This document shows, piece after piece, positions 42,142 to 50,611 of a DNA stretch of 64,000 nt. Source of the DNA: Polaromonas sp. JS666 (GTDB lineage: Bacteria; Pseudomonadota; Gammaproteobacteria; Burkholderiales; Burkholderiaceae_C); contig NZ_FNHX01000002.1 in assembly GCF_900103405.1 (NCBI RefSeq), forward strand, positions 4,496 through 68,495. Direction: 5' to 3'. Under the pieces are notes generated by a model. That model saw only the letters and a list, made by a program, of their open reading frames with translations, had not been told where the DNA came from and ran no database searches. Positions within the stretch are counted from its first letter, which is position 1, and every line of letters begins with the position of its first letter. The translations under genes and the position numbers were made by a program.

Positions 42142-42989
42142 GGCTTGAAAGCTCCGGCCTGCTCTGCGTCCATCCACTGCAGGACGATCTGGTGCATCCT
42201 GGCCACGCCATCGGTCAGCGCGGCCGGGCCGGGCTGCAGGATGTCGGGCGACTTGATTTCAAACAGCTGCTGATGGCGCACGGCGTTCACCGCGCCCCAG
42301 CCTTCCCGCGCCACCACGTTCTCGGGCCGGAATTTTTTGCCGCACCAGGAGCCCAGGATGATGTCGGGGTTGCGGCGGGCTATCTCGGCGCCATCGGCGA
42401 TGATGCGGTTCTTGCCCAGGGACTCCTGTGCCAGCTCGGGGAAACAATCGTCGCCACCGGCCATGCCCAGCAGCTCGGACACCCAGCGGATCGCGCTGAT
42501 GTGCGGGCTGTCCCATTCTTCAAAAAACACCTTGGGGCGGCGCGCGCCGGCGGCCACCCTGGCCGCCGCGGCCGCCTGCATGGCGCGCAGGCCGTCCTGC
42601 ATCTGCGCGATGCGCCGCGCGCCCTGCTCCGCTTCGCCCACGATGGCCGCGAGCTGGAACAACATGGAAAAAATTTCGGCCACACTGCGCTGGTTGAAGA
42701 TGGTGACCTGCACGCCGCGTTTGACCAGGTCGGCCGCGATATCGGCCTGCAGGTCCGAAAAGCCCAGCACGCAGTCGGGCTGCAGCTCCATGATCTTGTC
42801 CAGCTTGGCGCTCAGGAAGGCGCTGACGCGCGGCTTCTCGTCGCGCGCGCGTTTGGGCCGCACGGTGTAGCCCGAGATGCCCACGATGCGCCGCTCCTGG
42901 CCCAGCAGGTAGAGCCACTCGGTGGTCTCCTCGGTCAGGCAGACGATGCGCTGCGGGCCGGGATTGAAATGCAGCAGGTCGGCGCTCAT
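42138..42989 (-). CDS. BtuF-like corrinoid-binding protein without signal peptide
   Basis: 283 residues. It has a periplasmic-binding-protein-2 (TroA/BtuF-like) fold: RIVCLTEETTEWLYLLGQERRIVG at the start, IMELQPDCVLGFSDLQADI, and FFEEWDSPHISAIRWVSELLG. The N-terminus MSADLLHFNPGPQ has no signal peptide, so it should stay in the cytoplasm. It could handle corrinoid intermediates inside the cell, or the annotated start could miss an export signal, but the upstream sequence is coding for cobB and the start overlaps its stop by ATGA. Confidence 0.8.
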   Translation of the reverse strand: MSADLLHFNPGPQRIVCLTEETTEWLYLLGQERRIVGISGYTVRPKRARDEKPRVSAFLSAKLDKIMELQPDCVLGFSDLQADIAADLVKRGVQVTIFNQRSVAEIFSMLFQLAAIVGEAEQGARRIAQMQDGLRAMQAAAAARVAAGARRPKVFFEEWDSPHISAIRWVSELLGMAGGDDCFPELAQESLGKNRIIADGAEIARRNPDIILGSWCGKKFRPENVVAREGWGAVNAVRHQQLFEIKSPDILQPGPAALTDGVARMHQIVLQWMDAEQAGAFKP

Positions 42990-44326
42990 GCGGGCACTCC
43001 GGCGGGCGCGCTAAACAGTTCCACCACGGCTTCGGGGCAGGAGGGAAACCAGGCGTGGAAGTAGCTGGCGCGCACGGCGCCATGCTGCCACACGGCCTCG
43101 CCCGCGTCGGGCGCCGGCGTGGTGCCGGGCCGCGAGGTGCGGCCCACGGGCTGTAAAGGCGTGGCCGTGGTCGAGTAATGGAAGGTATGGCCGCGCAAGG
43201 TGCCGCCGGCCAGTTGCAGCTGCTGCGGGCCCAGGCCGGCCAGCAGCTTTTGCATGCTCACCTCGCCAGCCAGCACGCCCCACTGCGCATGGCGCCGGCC
43301 GTCCAGCGTGACCAGGGTGTCAAACAGCGCCATCATGCCGCCGCACTCGGCCCATACGGGCTTGCCCGCGGCGACATGCGCTACGAGGCTGCCGCGCAGC
43401 GCGGTGTTGGCGGCAATCGTCTCCGCATGCAGCTCGGGGTAGCCGCCGGGAAGCCACAGCGCGTCGCAGGCGGGCAGCGCCGCATCGGCCAGCGGCGAGA
43501 AAAACGCCAGCTCGGCGCCCAGCGCGCGCAGGGTGTCGAGGTTGGCGGCATAGATAAAACAGAAGGCGGCATCGCGCGCGACGGCAATCGTCTTGCCGCG
43601 CAGCGCCGGCACCATGCGAGCGGGGGTTTCAGGGGCCGCGAAGTCCACCGCCCAGCGCTGCCAATCTTCCAGCGTCATCCGGCCCAGTGGCGTATCGGCC
43701 AGCGCGTCGGCCGCGGCGTCCAGGCGCTCCATGGCGTCCGCCACTTCGGTGGCCACGGTCAGGCCCAGGTGGCGCTTGGGCAGGCTCATGGCGGCATCGC
43801 GCAACACCGCGCCCAGCCACTGCTCGGGCGCCACGCTGGCTTGCAGCATGGCCGCATGGCGCGCATTGGCCACGCGGTTGGCCAGCACCCCGGCCCAGGG
43901 CATGTGGGGGCGGTAGTGCTGCAGGCCAAAGGCCAGCGCGCCAAAGGTCGCCACCATGCCCGAGGCATCCACCACCGCCAGCACCGGCAGGCCGAAGCGC
44001 TGCGCCAGGTCGGCCGCGCTGGGCTCGCCGTCAAACAGGCCCATCACGCCTTCCACAATGATCAGGTCCACCTCCTGCGCGGCCTCATGCAAGCGCGCCC
44101 GGCAGTCGGCCTCGCCGGTCATCCACAGGTCCATCTGGTACACCGGCGCGCCGCTCGCCAGGGCGTGCCAGCACGGGTCCAGGAAATCCGGCCCGCACTT
44201 GAAGACCCGCACGCGCCGCCCCTGGCGCGCATGCAGCCGCGCCAGCGCGCAGGCCACCGTCGTCTTGCCCTGGCCGGAGGCCGGGGCGGCGACAAGGATG
44301 GCGGGACAGCGGACGGTTTGTGGCAT
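42986..44326 (-). CDS. cobB: Cobyrinic acid a,c-diamide synthase
   Basis: 446 residues. The ATPase domain has the P-loop ILVAAPASGQGKTTVACAL and VKCGPDFLDP-like FKCGPDFLDPCWH. The glutaminase part has WAECGGMMAL with the catalytic Cys and HTFHYS. It amidates the a and c side chains of (hydrogeno)cobyrinic acid. It lies 19 bp behind btuB and overlaps the next gene by ATGA. Confidence 0.94.
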   Translation of the reverse strand: MPQTVRCPAILVAAPASGQGKTTVACALARLHARQGRRVRVFKCGPDFLDPCWHALASGAPVYQMDLWMTGEADCRARLHEAAQEVDLIIVEGVMGLFDGEPSAADLAQRFGLPVLAVVDASGMVATFGALAFGLQHYRPHMPWAGVLANRVANARHAAMLQASVAPEQWLGAVLRDAAMSLPKRHLGLTVATEVADAMERLDAAADALADTPLGRMTLEDWQRWAVDFAAPETPARMVPALRGKTIAVARDAAFCFIYAANLDTLRALGAELAFFSPLADAALPACDALWLPGGYPELHAETIAANTALRGSLVAHVAAGKPVWAECGGMMALFDTLVTLDGRRHAQWGVLAGEVSMQKLLAGLGPQQLQLAGGTLRGHTFHYSTTATPLQPVGRTSRPGTTPAPDAGEAVWQHGAVRASYFHAWFPSCPEAVVELFSAPAGVPA

Positions 44327-44345
44327 GGAGGGTCGGGATAAAGGT

Positions 44346-46286
44346 TTAGCGGGGTGCCCAGGTCACACCGACATAGAGGTTACGCCGGGCGGTCGCATAG
44401 GTGTTGGCGGTCTGGTAAATCTTGTCGGTCAGATTCTCCAGTTTGGCCACCAGCTTCCAGTCAGGGGACAGCGCCGTCGTGGCACTGAGGTTCATGACCG
44501 AGTAGCCGGGCAGCACCACGTTGGTGTTATCGCTGTCGAAGGCATGCGAGGCCATCACCAGGTCGGTCGCGAGCTGCCAGCCGCCCAGCGGCATTTCGGC
44601 GCCCAGCGTTGCGTACTGGCGCGAGCGGCGCTGCAGGGTGCGGTTGGTGATCCGGTTCTTGGGGTTCTGCAAATCCAGCGAGCCGTGGATGCGGACATTG
44701 CCCACCATTTCTGCCGCCGTAAGCGTCAGCCCGGTGTACTGGGCCTGCGCGGTATTGGCATAGCAGCCGCGGTTGGCCAGCACCGTCGGCGGCCCGCCGT
44801 TGGTGCAGGGGCCGTTGCCCGTGACAAAGCTCAGCAGGTTGCTCAGGCGGTTGCGGTACACCGTGATGCCGTACTGCGATGTGCCCTGGCTGTATTTGAG
44901 CGCCGCTTCCACGCTGCGGCCGGATTCGGGCTTGAGGGTCGAGGTGCCGTAGATGCTGAAGCGCTGGTACAGCGTGGGGACGCGGAAAGACGTCCCGGCG
45001 GAGGCGGACACCTTCCACTGCGGCGTGAGCGCAAAGGCATAGGCCGCGGAGCCGGTGGTCTTTCCGCCGAATTCGCTGTCCCTGTCGTGGCGGGCGTTGA
45101 GCTGCACGGTGTGCGCGCCGCCGCTCCAGCCGTAGCCCAGGCTCACGCCGTCCAGGGAGCGGTTCTTGTTGAGCACACTCGCGCCCCCCGGTATGACCGC
45201 GGAGCCAACCAGGCGGAACACATCCCTTCGGCTTTCGAGTGCGGCGCTCAGCAGGTGGGCGCCCAGGCGGTATTCGTTCTGGAGCAGCAACGTGCTGATA
45301 GTGCTCTTGTCGTAGGAAATCTGGGGCGTCGAGCCGTTCAGGCCCTCCTCGCCGGAATCAGTGCCCTGGGTGAGGGCCAGCCTGGTGCTGTAGCGGTCGG
45401 ACCATTTGGCCTCCCACTGCAGGCCCAGGGTCTGCAGGTCGGCGATGCGGCGGTAGTCGCGGGTGGGGCCGCCGTCGTATTGGGAGTCCGTGTGGCTTTG
45501 CATCACGTTGGCTTCAATGCGGTGGTCGGGGTTGACCTGCAAACCCAGCTTGGCGTTGGCGCCCAGGCTTTTGTAGCCGTCGGCATCGGGGTTCTGGCTC
45601 GCGATGGTCCGCGCGTTGAAGCCGTCACTCTGGCCCTGACTCAAGCCCAGCGCATAGTCGAATGCACCCGCCGACCCGCTGGCGGCGAGTTCGACCCGTC
45701 TGGTGTTGTAGGAGCCATAGCCCACCGACACGGAGGGCGAGAAGGGGCCTTCGCCCCGTTTGGTGAAGATCTGGATCACGCCGGCCACGGCGTCGGAGCC
45801 ATAAATGGCGCTGCTGGGGCCGCGCAAGACCTCGATCCGGTCGATCAGCGACAGCGGAATATTGCTCCACGAAGCACCGCCGGCCGTCGCCTGCGACTCC
45901 ACCCGCACGCCGTCGATGAAGACGGGGGTGTGGCGGCTTTCCCCGCCGCGCACAAACACACTGGTGTTCGCGCCTGTGCCGCCGTTGCGGGTGATCTGTA
46001 TGCCCGGCACGCGCACCAGGATGTCGGCCAGCCCGACCGGGCCGGCGCGTTCTATGGTTTCGCGGTCGATGACGGTGACGTCGGCAACGACGTCGCCGAT
46101 GGGCTGGGCGCTGCGCGTGGCGCTCACCACCATTTCCCTGAGCTGCGGCGCGACAACGGCCGGGGCGGCCTGCGCGGTTTGGGCGGTCTGCGACAGGGCG
46201 GGAGACGCCGCCAGAAAGGCCAGCGGGAATGCGGCGGCCAGCGCCGTCGGGAGCACGGCCAGGCGTGCGTGGGGAGCAATTTTCAT
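44346..46286 (-). CDS. btuB: TonB-dependent vitamin B12 outer-membrane receptor
   Basis: 646 residues. A signal peptide is followed by a plug domain (TRSAQPIGDVVADVTVIDRETIERAG, PGIQITRNGGTGANTSVFVRGG, RIEVLRGPSSAIYGSDAVAGVI) and a 22-strand barrel ending in a C-terminal aromatic-type strand (RRNLYVGVTWAPR). A cobalamin riboswitch lies in the leader, which fixes the substrate as a corrinoid with good confidence. Confidence 0.93.
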   Translation of the reverse strand: MKIAPHARLAVLPTALAAAFPLAFLAASPALSQTAQTAQAAPAVVAPQLREMVVSATRSAQPIGDVVADVTVIDRETIERAGPVGLADILVRVPGIQITRNGGTGANTSVFVRGGESRHTPVFIDGVRVESQATAGGASWSNIPLSLIDRIEVLRGPSSAIYGSDAVAGVIQIFTKRGEGPFSPSVSVGYGSYNTRRVELAASGSAGAFDYALGLSQGQSDGFNARTIASQNPDADGYKSLGANAKLGLQVNPDHRIEANVMQSHTDSQYDGGPTRDYRRIADLQTLGLQWEAKWSDRYSTRLALTQGTDSGEEGLNGSTPQISYDKSTISTLLLQNEYRLGAHLLSAALESRRDVFRLVGSAVIPGGASVLNKNRSLDGVSLGYGWSGGAHTVQLNARHDRDSEFGGKTTGSAAYAFALTPQWKVSASAGTSFRVPTLYQRFSIYGTSTLKPESGRSVEAALKYSQGTSQYGITVYRNRLSNLLSFVTGNGPCTNGGPPTVLANRGCYANTAQAQYTGLTLTAAEMVGNVRIHGSLDLQNPKNRITNRTLQRRSRQYATLGAEMPLGGWQLATDLVMASHAFDSDNTNVVLPGYSVMNLSATTALSPDWKLVAKLENLTDKIYQTANTYATARRNLYVGVTWAPR

Positions 46287-46383
46287 GAATCAACAGTCAG
46301 CAATGGGCCCTCACCGGCTTCCCCGCCGGTGTGTGAGCGTTACAAACACCCAGTCCAGGGACTGGACGTGCGCGTTCACCTTG

Positions 46384-46642
46384 TTGGCCGGTATCCGGGC
46401 TGACGGAGCTGCCTCCATCGCCTTCCCAAACGCTTGTTCAAGGCGCTCAGTGGCTGATGATGAAAGCTGAATGCGCGCTGGCCGTGAGGCCGGAAAAGCG
46501 CATTCGTCCGTTTTACCGTTGCGGGGGCAGCGCAGGTTGAAGGTCTGGGCGCCGGCCTTCGGGCTTGACCCGATGCCTGGCTTTGACGCTCTCCTGCTTC
46601 CCGTTGAACTGCAGCATGTGAACCACACTGCGGGCACCAACA
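46384..46642 (-). promoter_or_regulatory. Cobalamin riboswitch upstream of btuB
   Basis: Read on the minus strand the leader holds the ordered conserved blocks of the B12 aptamer: GGTGCCCG, then GGGAAGCAGG, GCTGCCCCCGCAACGGTAA (the B12 box, near 46515-46535), CAGCCACTG, GGGAAGG and AGCCCGGATACCGGCC at the 3' end (near 46386). After it lie hairpins at 46350-46365 (CCAGTCCCTGGACTGG) and at 46312-46331 (arms CACCGGC and GCCGGTG), the latter about 26-45 nt before the btuB ATG. No U-run follows the last hairpin, so translational control is possible. It is the only such element seen in the whole cluster. Confidence 0.92.
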
Positions 46643-46702
46643 GGGGCGATTCTACGCGGCCCTTCCCCAGTTCAGGCCGCAAACCCTACAATCGGGCTTG
46701 CC

Positions 46703-46942
46703 ATGGCGAACCAAACCCAAATCGACCAGATCACCGAACGCGTCGAGCGCCTGTTGCTGCGCTACGAGGAATTGCAGCGCACCAACGAGCTGCTGGCCGA
46801 GCAGGTCGGCCTGCTGACGCAGGAGCGCGACTCCCTCAAGTCGCGCCTGGGCGCGGCCCGCGCCCGCGTCGATGCCCTGCTCGAGCGCCTGCCCGAAAGC
46901 AGCGGCCACGGCCATAAAACCACCGCGGGAAGCGAGTCATGA
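46703..46942 (+). CDS. ZapB-like coiled-coil cell-division protein
   Basis: 79 residues, almost all predicted coiled coil (ITERVERLLLRYEELQRTNELL, LLTQERDSLKSRL). Small proteins of this kind commonly precede zapA in betaproteobacteria. A TACAAT -10 box at 46687-46692 would place the start of transcription at about 46699, giving a leader of only a few bases. It overlaps zapA by ATGA. Confidence 0.8.
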   Translation: MANQTQIDQITERVERLLLRYEELQRTNELLAEQVGLLTQERDSLKSRLGAARARVDALLERLPESSGHGHKTTAGSES

Positions 46943-47265
46943 AGCAGCTCGAAGTACAAATCATGGGCCAAAGCTATTTGCTGGGCTGCCCCGAAAACGG
47001 CGACGCGCGCATGCTGGACGCGGTCAACCGCGTCGACATGGCCATGTGCCGGATCCGCGACGCCGGAAAAATCAAGGCGCGCGACCGCATCGCCGTGCTG
47101 GCGGCATTGAACCTGGCCTTCGAGCTTCCCGAGCGCACGCCGGGCGCCGCCCCCGTGCCGGCGGCCGCGCCGGCCGAGGCCGCCGGCAATGCCGACAGCC
47201 CGCAGCTCGCGGCCCTGCTGCAGCGTCTGGACACCGCCCTGGGCATAGACGGCCGCCTGCTTTGA
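46939..47265 (+). CDS. zapA: Cell division protein ZapA
   Basis: 108 residues. The family phrases are EVQIMGQSYLLGCPEN and DRIAVLAALNLAFEL. ZapA binds FtsZ and stabilises the division ring. An alanine- and proline-rich segment (AAPVPAAAPAEAAG) interrupts the C-terminal coiled coil. A 6S RNA gene follows, the usual gammaproteobacterial and betaproteobacterial arrangement. Confidence 0.9.
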   Translation: MKQLEVQIMGQSYLLGCPENGDARMLDAVNRVDMAMCRIRDAGKIKARDRIAVLAALNLAFELPERTPGAAPVPAAAPAEAAGNADSPQLAALLQRLDTALGIDGRLL

Positions 47266-47361
47266 AGTCGGGCGCGCGCCGGCAGCGGCGCTTGCCCCTC
47301 TATCCCGTCGCAGATCCCTTCATCGCGTCCCGGGCAAGGCCGCAAAGGCCTACAATGAAGA

Positions 47362-47535
47362 CGTCTGCGATGCGCATTGGGCTTTATATTTCCTTGAACC
47401 AATGCTCTTTGAGCACGGGCTTGGTAAATTGTCCGGCAGGTGTGATCGTCTCGCGTCAGACGAACCCGAAACCCGACTGCCCTCGCCCACCTGAACCCCC
47501 GGTTCAGGATGACGGTCCAGTGGCACTCGCAGACA
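47362..47535 (+). ncRNA. ssrS: 6S RNA
   Basis: A TACAAT -10 box at 47351-47356 precedes a segment of about 174 nt. Its ends pair: GTCTGCGA at 47363-47370 is the reverse complement of TCGCAGAC at 47527-47534. The length, closing stem and position just downstream of zapA fit 6S RNA, which binds sigma-70 RNA polymerase. The interior fold was not worked out in full. The rest of the gap 47266-47650 holds no recognisable gene. Confidence 0.75.
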
Positions 47536-47650
47536 CCTTATTTCCCGCCATCGCCTTGCGCCCTCCCTCTTTCCCCTCCACCAACCCCACCGTGTGCGGC
47601 AGCGCTTCCCGCGAAGCGCCGCAGGCCCGCGGCCACATGCCTGACGCTCC

Positions 47651-48466
47651 ATGATGCTTGAACCCCTCCTGATTGTTGAACTGGCCCTGCTGGGCGTGGG
47701 CACCGGGTTTCTCGCCGGACTGCTGGGCATAGGCGGGGGCATGCTGATGGTGCCCTTCATCACCATCATCATGTCGAATCGCGGCGTGGCGCCGGACCTG
47801 GCCGTCAAGATGGCCATCGCCACCTCCATGGCCACCATCATCTTCACCTCGATCTCCAGCGTGCGCGCGCACCACAAGCGCGGCGCGGTGCGCTGGGACA
47901 TCGTCAAGCGGCTGGCGCCCGGCATCGTGATCGGCAGCATCATCGGCAGCCTGGGCGTATTCGCGCTGCTCAAGGGCTCCTACCTGGCGATCTTCTTCGG
48001 CCTGTTCGTGAGCTTTTCCGCCACGCAGATGTTCCTGGACAAAAAACCCAAACCGACGCGGCAGATGCCGGGCACGGCGGGCCAGTTCGCGGCCGGCGGC
48101 TTTATCGGCTTTTTGTCGGGTCTGGTCGGCGCGGGCGGCGGCTTCATCAGCGTACCCTTCATGACCTGGTGCAACGTGGCCATCCACAGCGCGGTGGCGA
48201 CCTCGGCGGCGCTGGGCTTTCCGATCGCCGTGGCCAATGTGTTGGGCTATGTGGTCAGCGGCCAGAGCGTGCAGGACCTGCCGGCCAACTCTTTCGGCTA
48301 CATCTGGCTGCCGGCGCTGCTGGTGATCGCCGTGTGCAGCTTCCTCACGGCGCCGCTGGGCGCCAAGGCCGCGCACAACCTGCCGGTGGGCAAGCTCAAG
48401 CGGGTGTTTGCGAGCATCCTCTACGTCCTGGCTGCCTACATGCTCTACAAAGGTCTGAAGGGCTGA
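47651..48466 (+). CDS. TauE/SafE-family membrane permease
   Basis: 271 residues with about eight membrane helices. The two family repeats are GVGTGFLAGLLGIGGGMLMVPF and GFLSGLVGAGGGFISVPF. These proteins export small sulphur or organic anions such as sulphite or sulphoacetate. No neighbouring sulphur gene narrows the substrate. Confidence 0.88.
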   Translation: MMLEPLLIVELALLGVGTGFLAGLLGIGGGMLMVPFITIIMSNRGVAPDLAVKMAIATSMATIIFTSISSVRAHHKRGAVRWDIVKRLAPGIVIGSIIGSLGVFALLKGSYLAIFFGLFVSFSATQMFLDKKPKPTRQMPGTAGQFAAGGFIGFLSGLVGAGGGFISVPFMTWCNVAIHSAVATSAALGFPIAVANVLGYVVSGQSVQDLPANSFGYIWLPALLVIAVCSFLTAPLGAKAAHNLPVGKLKRVFASILYVLAAYMLYKGLKG

Positions 48467-48483
48467 CCCCAAGCAGGGGTCAG
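48463..48483. terminator. Hairpin between convergent genes (possible terminator)
   Basis: CTGACCCC (48463-48470) and GGGGTCAG (48476-48483) are perfect reverse complements with a 5-nt loop, overlapping the stop of the permease gene. It lies between convergent genes but has no clear T-run, so terminator function is uncertain. Confidence 0.4.
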
Positions 48484-48489
48484 GCGGGC

Positions 48490-48981
48490 TTATTTCCCGG
48501 TGACCTTCTTGATCACCGGCTTGATGTCCTCACGCCGTGCCGGCAGCACGACGGCGTTTTCGCGCGGGGCGTTGAGCACGATGGACGTCGAGGTCTCGGT
48601 GAGGATGCAGAACTTGGTCACCACCGCATCCAGGTGGGCGACGTCGATCACCGCGATTTCCAGCACCCAGCTGTCCTCGCCGGTGACGTTGTAGGCATTG
48701 ATGACCTCGGGCGTCTGCTCGATCAGCTTGACGACGCGGGCGTATTCGACCCGCCCCACGCGGGCGATGGCGCGTATGCCGTAGCCCAGGCGGCTCAGGT
48801 CGACCTCGGCCCGGTAGCCCTTGATCACGCCGCCGAGCTCGAGCTTGCGCACGCGCTCGGTCACCGCCGGCTGGCTCAGGTGCACGCGGCGGCCCAGCTC
48901 GGCCATGGTGATGCGCGCGTCGCGCTGCAGCTCGCCGAGGATGCGGCTGTCGTAGTGGTCCCATTCGGTGGTTTCGGTCAT
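48490..48981 (-). CDS. Lrp/AsnC-family transcriptional regulator
   Basis: 163 residues from the ATG at 48981 (a TTG at 48993 is possible). An N-terminal helix-turn-helix (RITMAELGRRVHLSQPAVTERVRKLE) is followed by a RAM/AsnC ligand-binding domain (VINAYNVTGEDSWVLEIAV). It diverges from the exporter gene at 49074, which it may control. That is a common arrangement but is inferred only. Confidence 0.9.
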   Translation of the reverse strand: MTETTEWDHYDSRILGELQRDARITMAELGRRVHLSQPAVTERVRKLELGGVIKGYRAEVDLSRLGYGIRAIARVGRVEYARVVKLIEQTPEVINAYNVTGEDSWVLEIAVIDVAHLDAVVTKFCILTETSTSIVLNAPRENAVVLPARREDIKPVIKKVTGK

Positions 48982-49073
48982 AGTGGGTTTCAAGCTTTAA
49001 ATTCAAAGGCCGCTTGCGGTTTTGCCGTTAATTTTGCATGGCCCGGGCGCGCAGGGCAACCTAACATCCCGGC

Positions 49074-49997
49074 ATGACTTCCACCACCCTCTCCTCCCCC
49101 TCCGCCGGCAAAGCGCCGGCGCTGCTGATCCCGGCCCTGCTCGCCTGCTACCTGGTCTGGGGCTCGACCTACCTGGCGATCCGCTTCGCGCTGCTCAGTT
49201 TTCCGCCGTTTTTCCAGATGGGCACACGCTTCCTGGCGGCCGGCGTGCTGCTGATGGCCTGGGTGCTGGCGCGCGGGCACAAGCTGCCCAGCCGGCGCGA
49301 ATGGGTCCATGCGGCCGTCATCGGCACGCTGATGCTGGGCGGCGGCATGGGGCTGACGGCCTCGGCCGAAGTCCACATCGGCTCGGGCCTGATCGCCACC
49401 TTCATCGCCATCGTGCCCATGCTGGTGTCGGCCTGGGGCCTGCTGCTGGGCCAGCGGCCCAGCCGGCTGGAGTTCATCGGCATGGCGGTGGGGCTGGCGG
49501 GCGTGCTGATGCTGGTGCGGGGCGCGAGTTTCGGCGCGGCGCCCGTGGGTCTGGCCTGCATCGCGGGCGCCACGCTGCTGTGGTCGCTGGGCTCGGTGCT
49601 GTCCGCCACGCGCTTGCCGCTGGCCGGTGGTCCCGCCGGTTTTGCCAGCGAAATGTTGTGCGGCGGCGCGGTGTTGATGCTGATTTCTCTTGCACTGGGT
49701 GAACACCGCGAGGCCGCCGCGAACTGGCCGGCGCAGCCCGAGGCGCTGCTCGCCTGGCTCTATCTCGTGGTGTTCGGCTCACTGATCGCCTTCAGCGCCT
49801 ACCTGTATTTGCTGGCCAATGCCTCGCCCGCGGTGGCTACCAGCTACGCCTTTGTGAACCCCTTGATCGCGATTTTCCTGGGCGCTTTTTTCGCCGGAGA
49901 GCGGGTCACAGGGGGCGAATGGGCCGCCTGCGGCGTGATTCTCATGGGCGTTTTCCTGATTTTCAGAGGTAAATCTGCAACATCCGGGCGCAAATAA
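49074..49997 (+). CDS. EamA-family (DMT) inner-membrane exporter
   Basis: 307 residues with ten membrane helices in two EamA halves. YLVWGSTYLAIRFAL, near the start, is typical of the YedA-like branch of drug/metabolite exporters. The second half ends PLIAIFLGAFFAGERVTGGEW. The 92-bp divergent gap to the Lrp gene suggests amino-acid or metabolite export, but the substrate cannot be read from sequence. Confidence 0.88.
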   Translation: MTSTTLSSPSAGKAPALLIPALLACYLVWGSTYLAIRFALLSFPPFFQMGTRFLAAGVLLMAWVLARGHKLPSRREWVHAAVIGTLMLGGGMGLTASAEVHIGSGLIATFIAIVPMLVSAWGLLLGQRPSRLEFIGMAVGLAGVLMLVRGASFGAAPVGLACIAGATLLWSLGSVLSATRLPLAGGPAGFASEMLCGGAVLMLISLALGEHREAAANWPAQPEALLAWLYLVVFGSLIAFSAYLYLLANASPAVATSYAFVNPLIAIFLGAFFAGERVTGGEWAACGVILMGVFLIFRGKSATSGRK

Positions 49998-50105
49998 AGT
50001 GGTTTTTCGCTAGGAAACTGCGTTTTTCTCCAGTAGCATCCGCATTGCCACAAGGAAGTAGTTATCCGGGTGGTGATTTATCAACTTCTAGAAGGAAAAT
50101 CAATC

Positions 50106-50564
50106 ATGGCAACTGCAAAAAAAGCTCCGGCTAAAAAAGCGCCTGCTAAAAAGGCTGCTCCGGCAAAGAAAGTAGCTGCAAAGAAAGCAGCTCCAGCGAA
50201 GAAGGCTCCTGCGAAAAAAGCAGCGCCTGCGAAAAAGGTAGCCGCGAAGAAAGCAGCTCCCGCCAAGAAGGTTGCGGCCAAAAAGCCAGCAGCGAAAAAA
50301 GCGCCCGCCAAAAAGCGCACGCCCAATGCAGCGTTCATGAAGGCGCTGACCTTGAGCCCCGCACTGGCAGCCGTGGTGGGCGACAAGCCTCTGCCACGCA
50401 CCGAGATTGTCAGCAAGCTGTGGGTTTACATCAAATCCAAGGGCCTGCAGGACAAGATCAACAAGCGCATGATCAACGCCGACGAAAAACTGCGCGCCGT
50501 TTTCGGCAAGGCGCAAGTGTCGATGTTCGAGATGGCTGGCCTGATCGGCAAGCACGTCAAGTAA
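50106..50564 (+). CDS. SWIB/MDM2-domain protein with histone H1-like lysine-rich tail
   Basis: 152 residues from the ATG at 50106, with GAAGGAAAA just upstream. The first ~70 residues are repeats of KKAPAKKAAPAKKVAAKK type, strongly basic and similar to the C-terminal tail of histone H1. The rest is a SWIB domain (PSALAAVVGDKPLPRTEIVSKLW-like LSPALAAVVGDKPL, YIKSKGLQDKINKRMI). Such proteins occur in Burkholderiales and Chlamydiae. A DNA-binding, nucleoid-associated role is likely from composition. The codon use in the tail is notably A-rich compared with neighbours. Confidence 0.88.
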   Translation: MATAKKAPAKKAPAKKAAPAKKVAAKKAAPAKKAPAKKAAPAKKVAAKKAAPAKKVAAKKPAAKKAPAKKRTPNAAFMKALTLSPALAAVVGDKPLPRTEIVSKLWVYIKSKGLQDKINKRMINADEKLRAVFGKAQVSMFEMAGLIGKHVK

Positions 50565-50583
50565 TCGGCTTTCGCCGATTTCG

Positions 50584-50611
50584 AAAAGGCCGGTTTCACC
50601 GGCCTTTTTTT
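50584..50611 (+). terminator. Rho-independent terminator of the SWIB gene
   Basis: AAAAGGCCGG, TTTCA loop and CCGGCCTTTTTTT give a strong GC stem with a T-run on both sides. An additional hairpin (AATCGGC and GCCGATT, 50563-50580) precedes it. Confidence 0.92.

Noticed and set aside
44466-44472. GGGGACA inside btuB as another operator copy
   Set aside because: It is only a half-site in coding sequence with no matching left arm at the fixed spacing.
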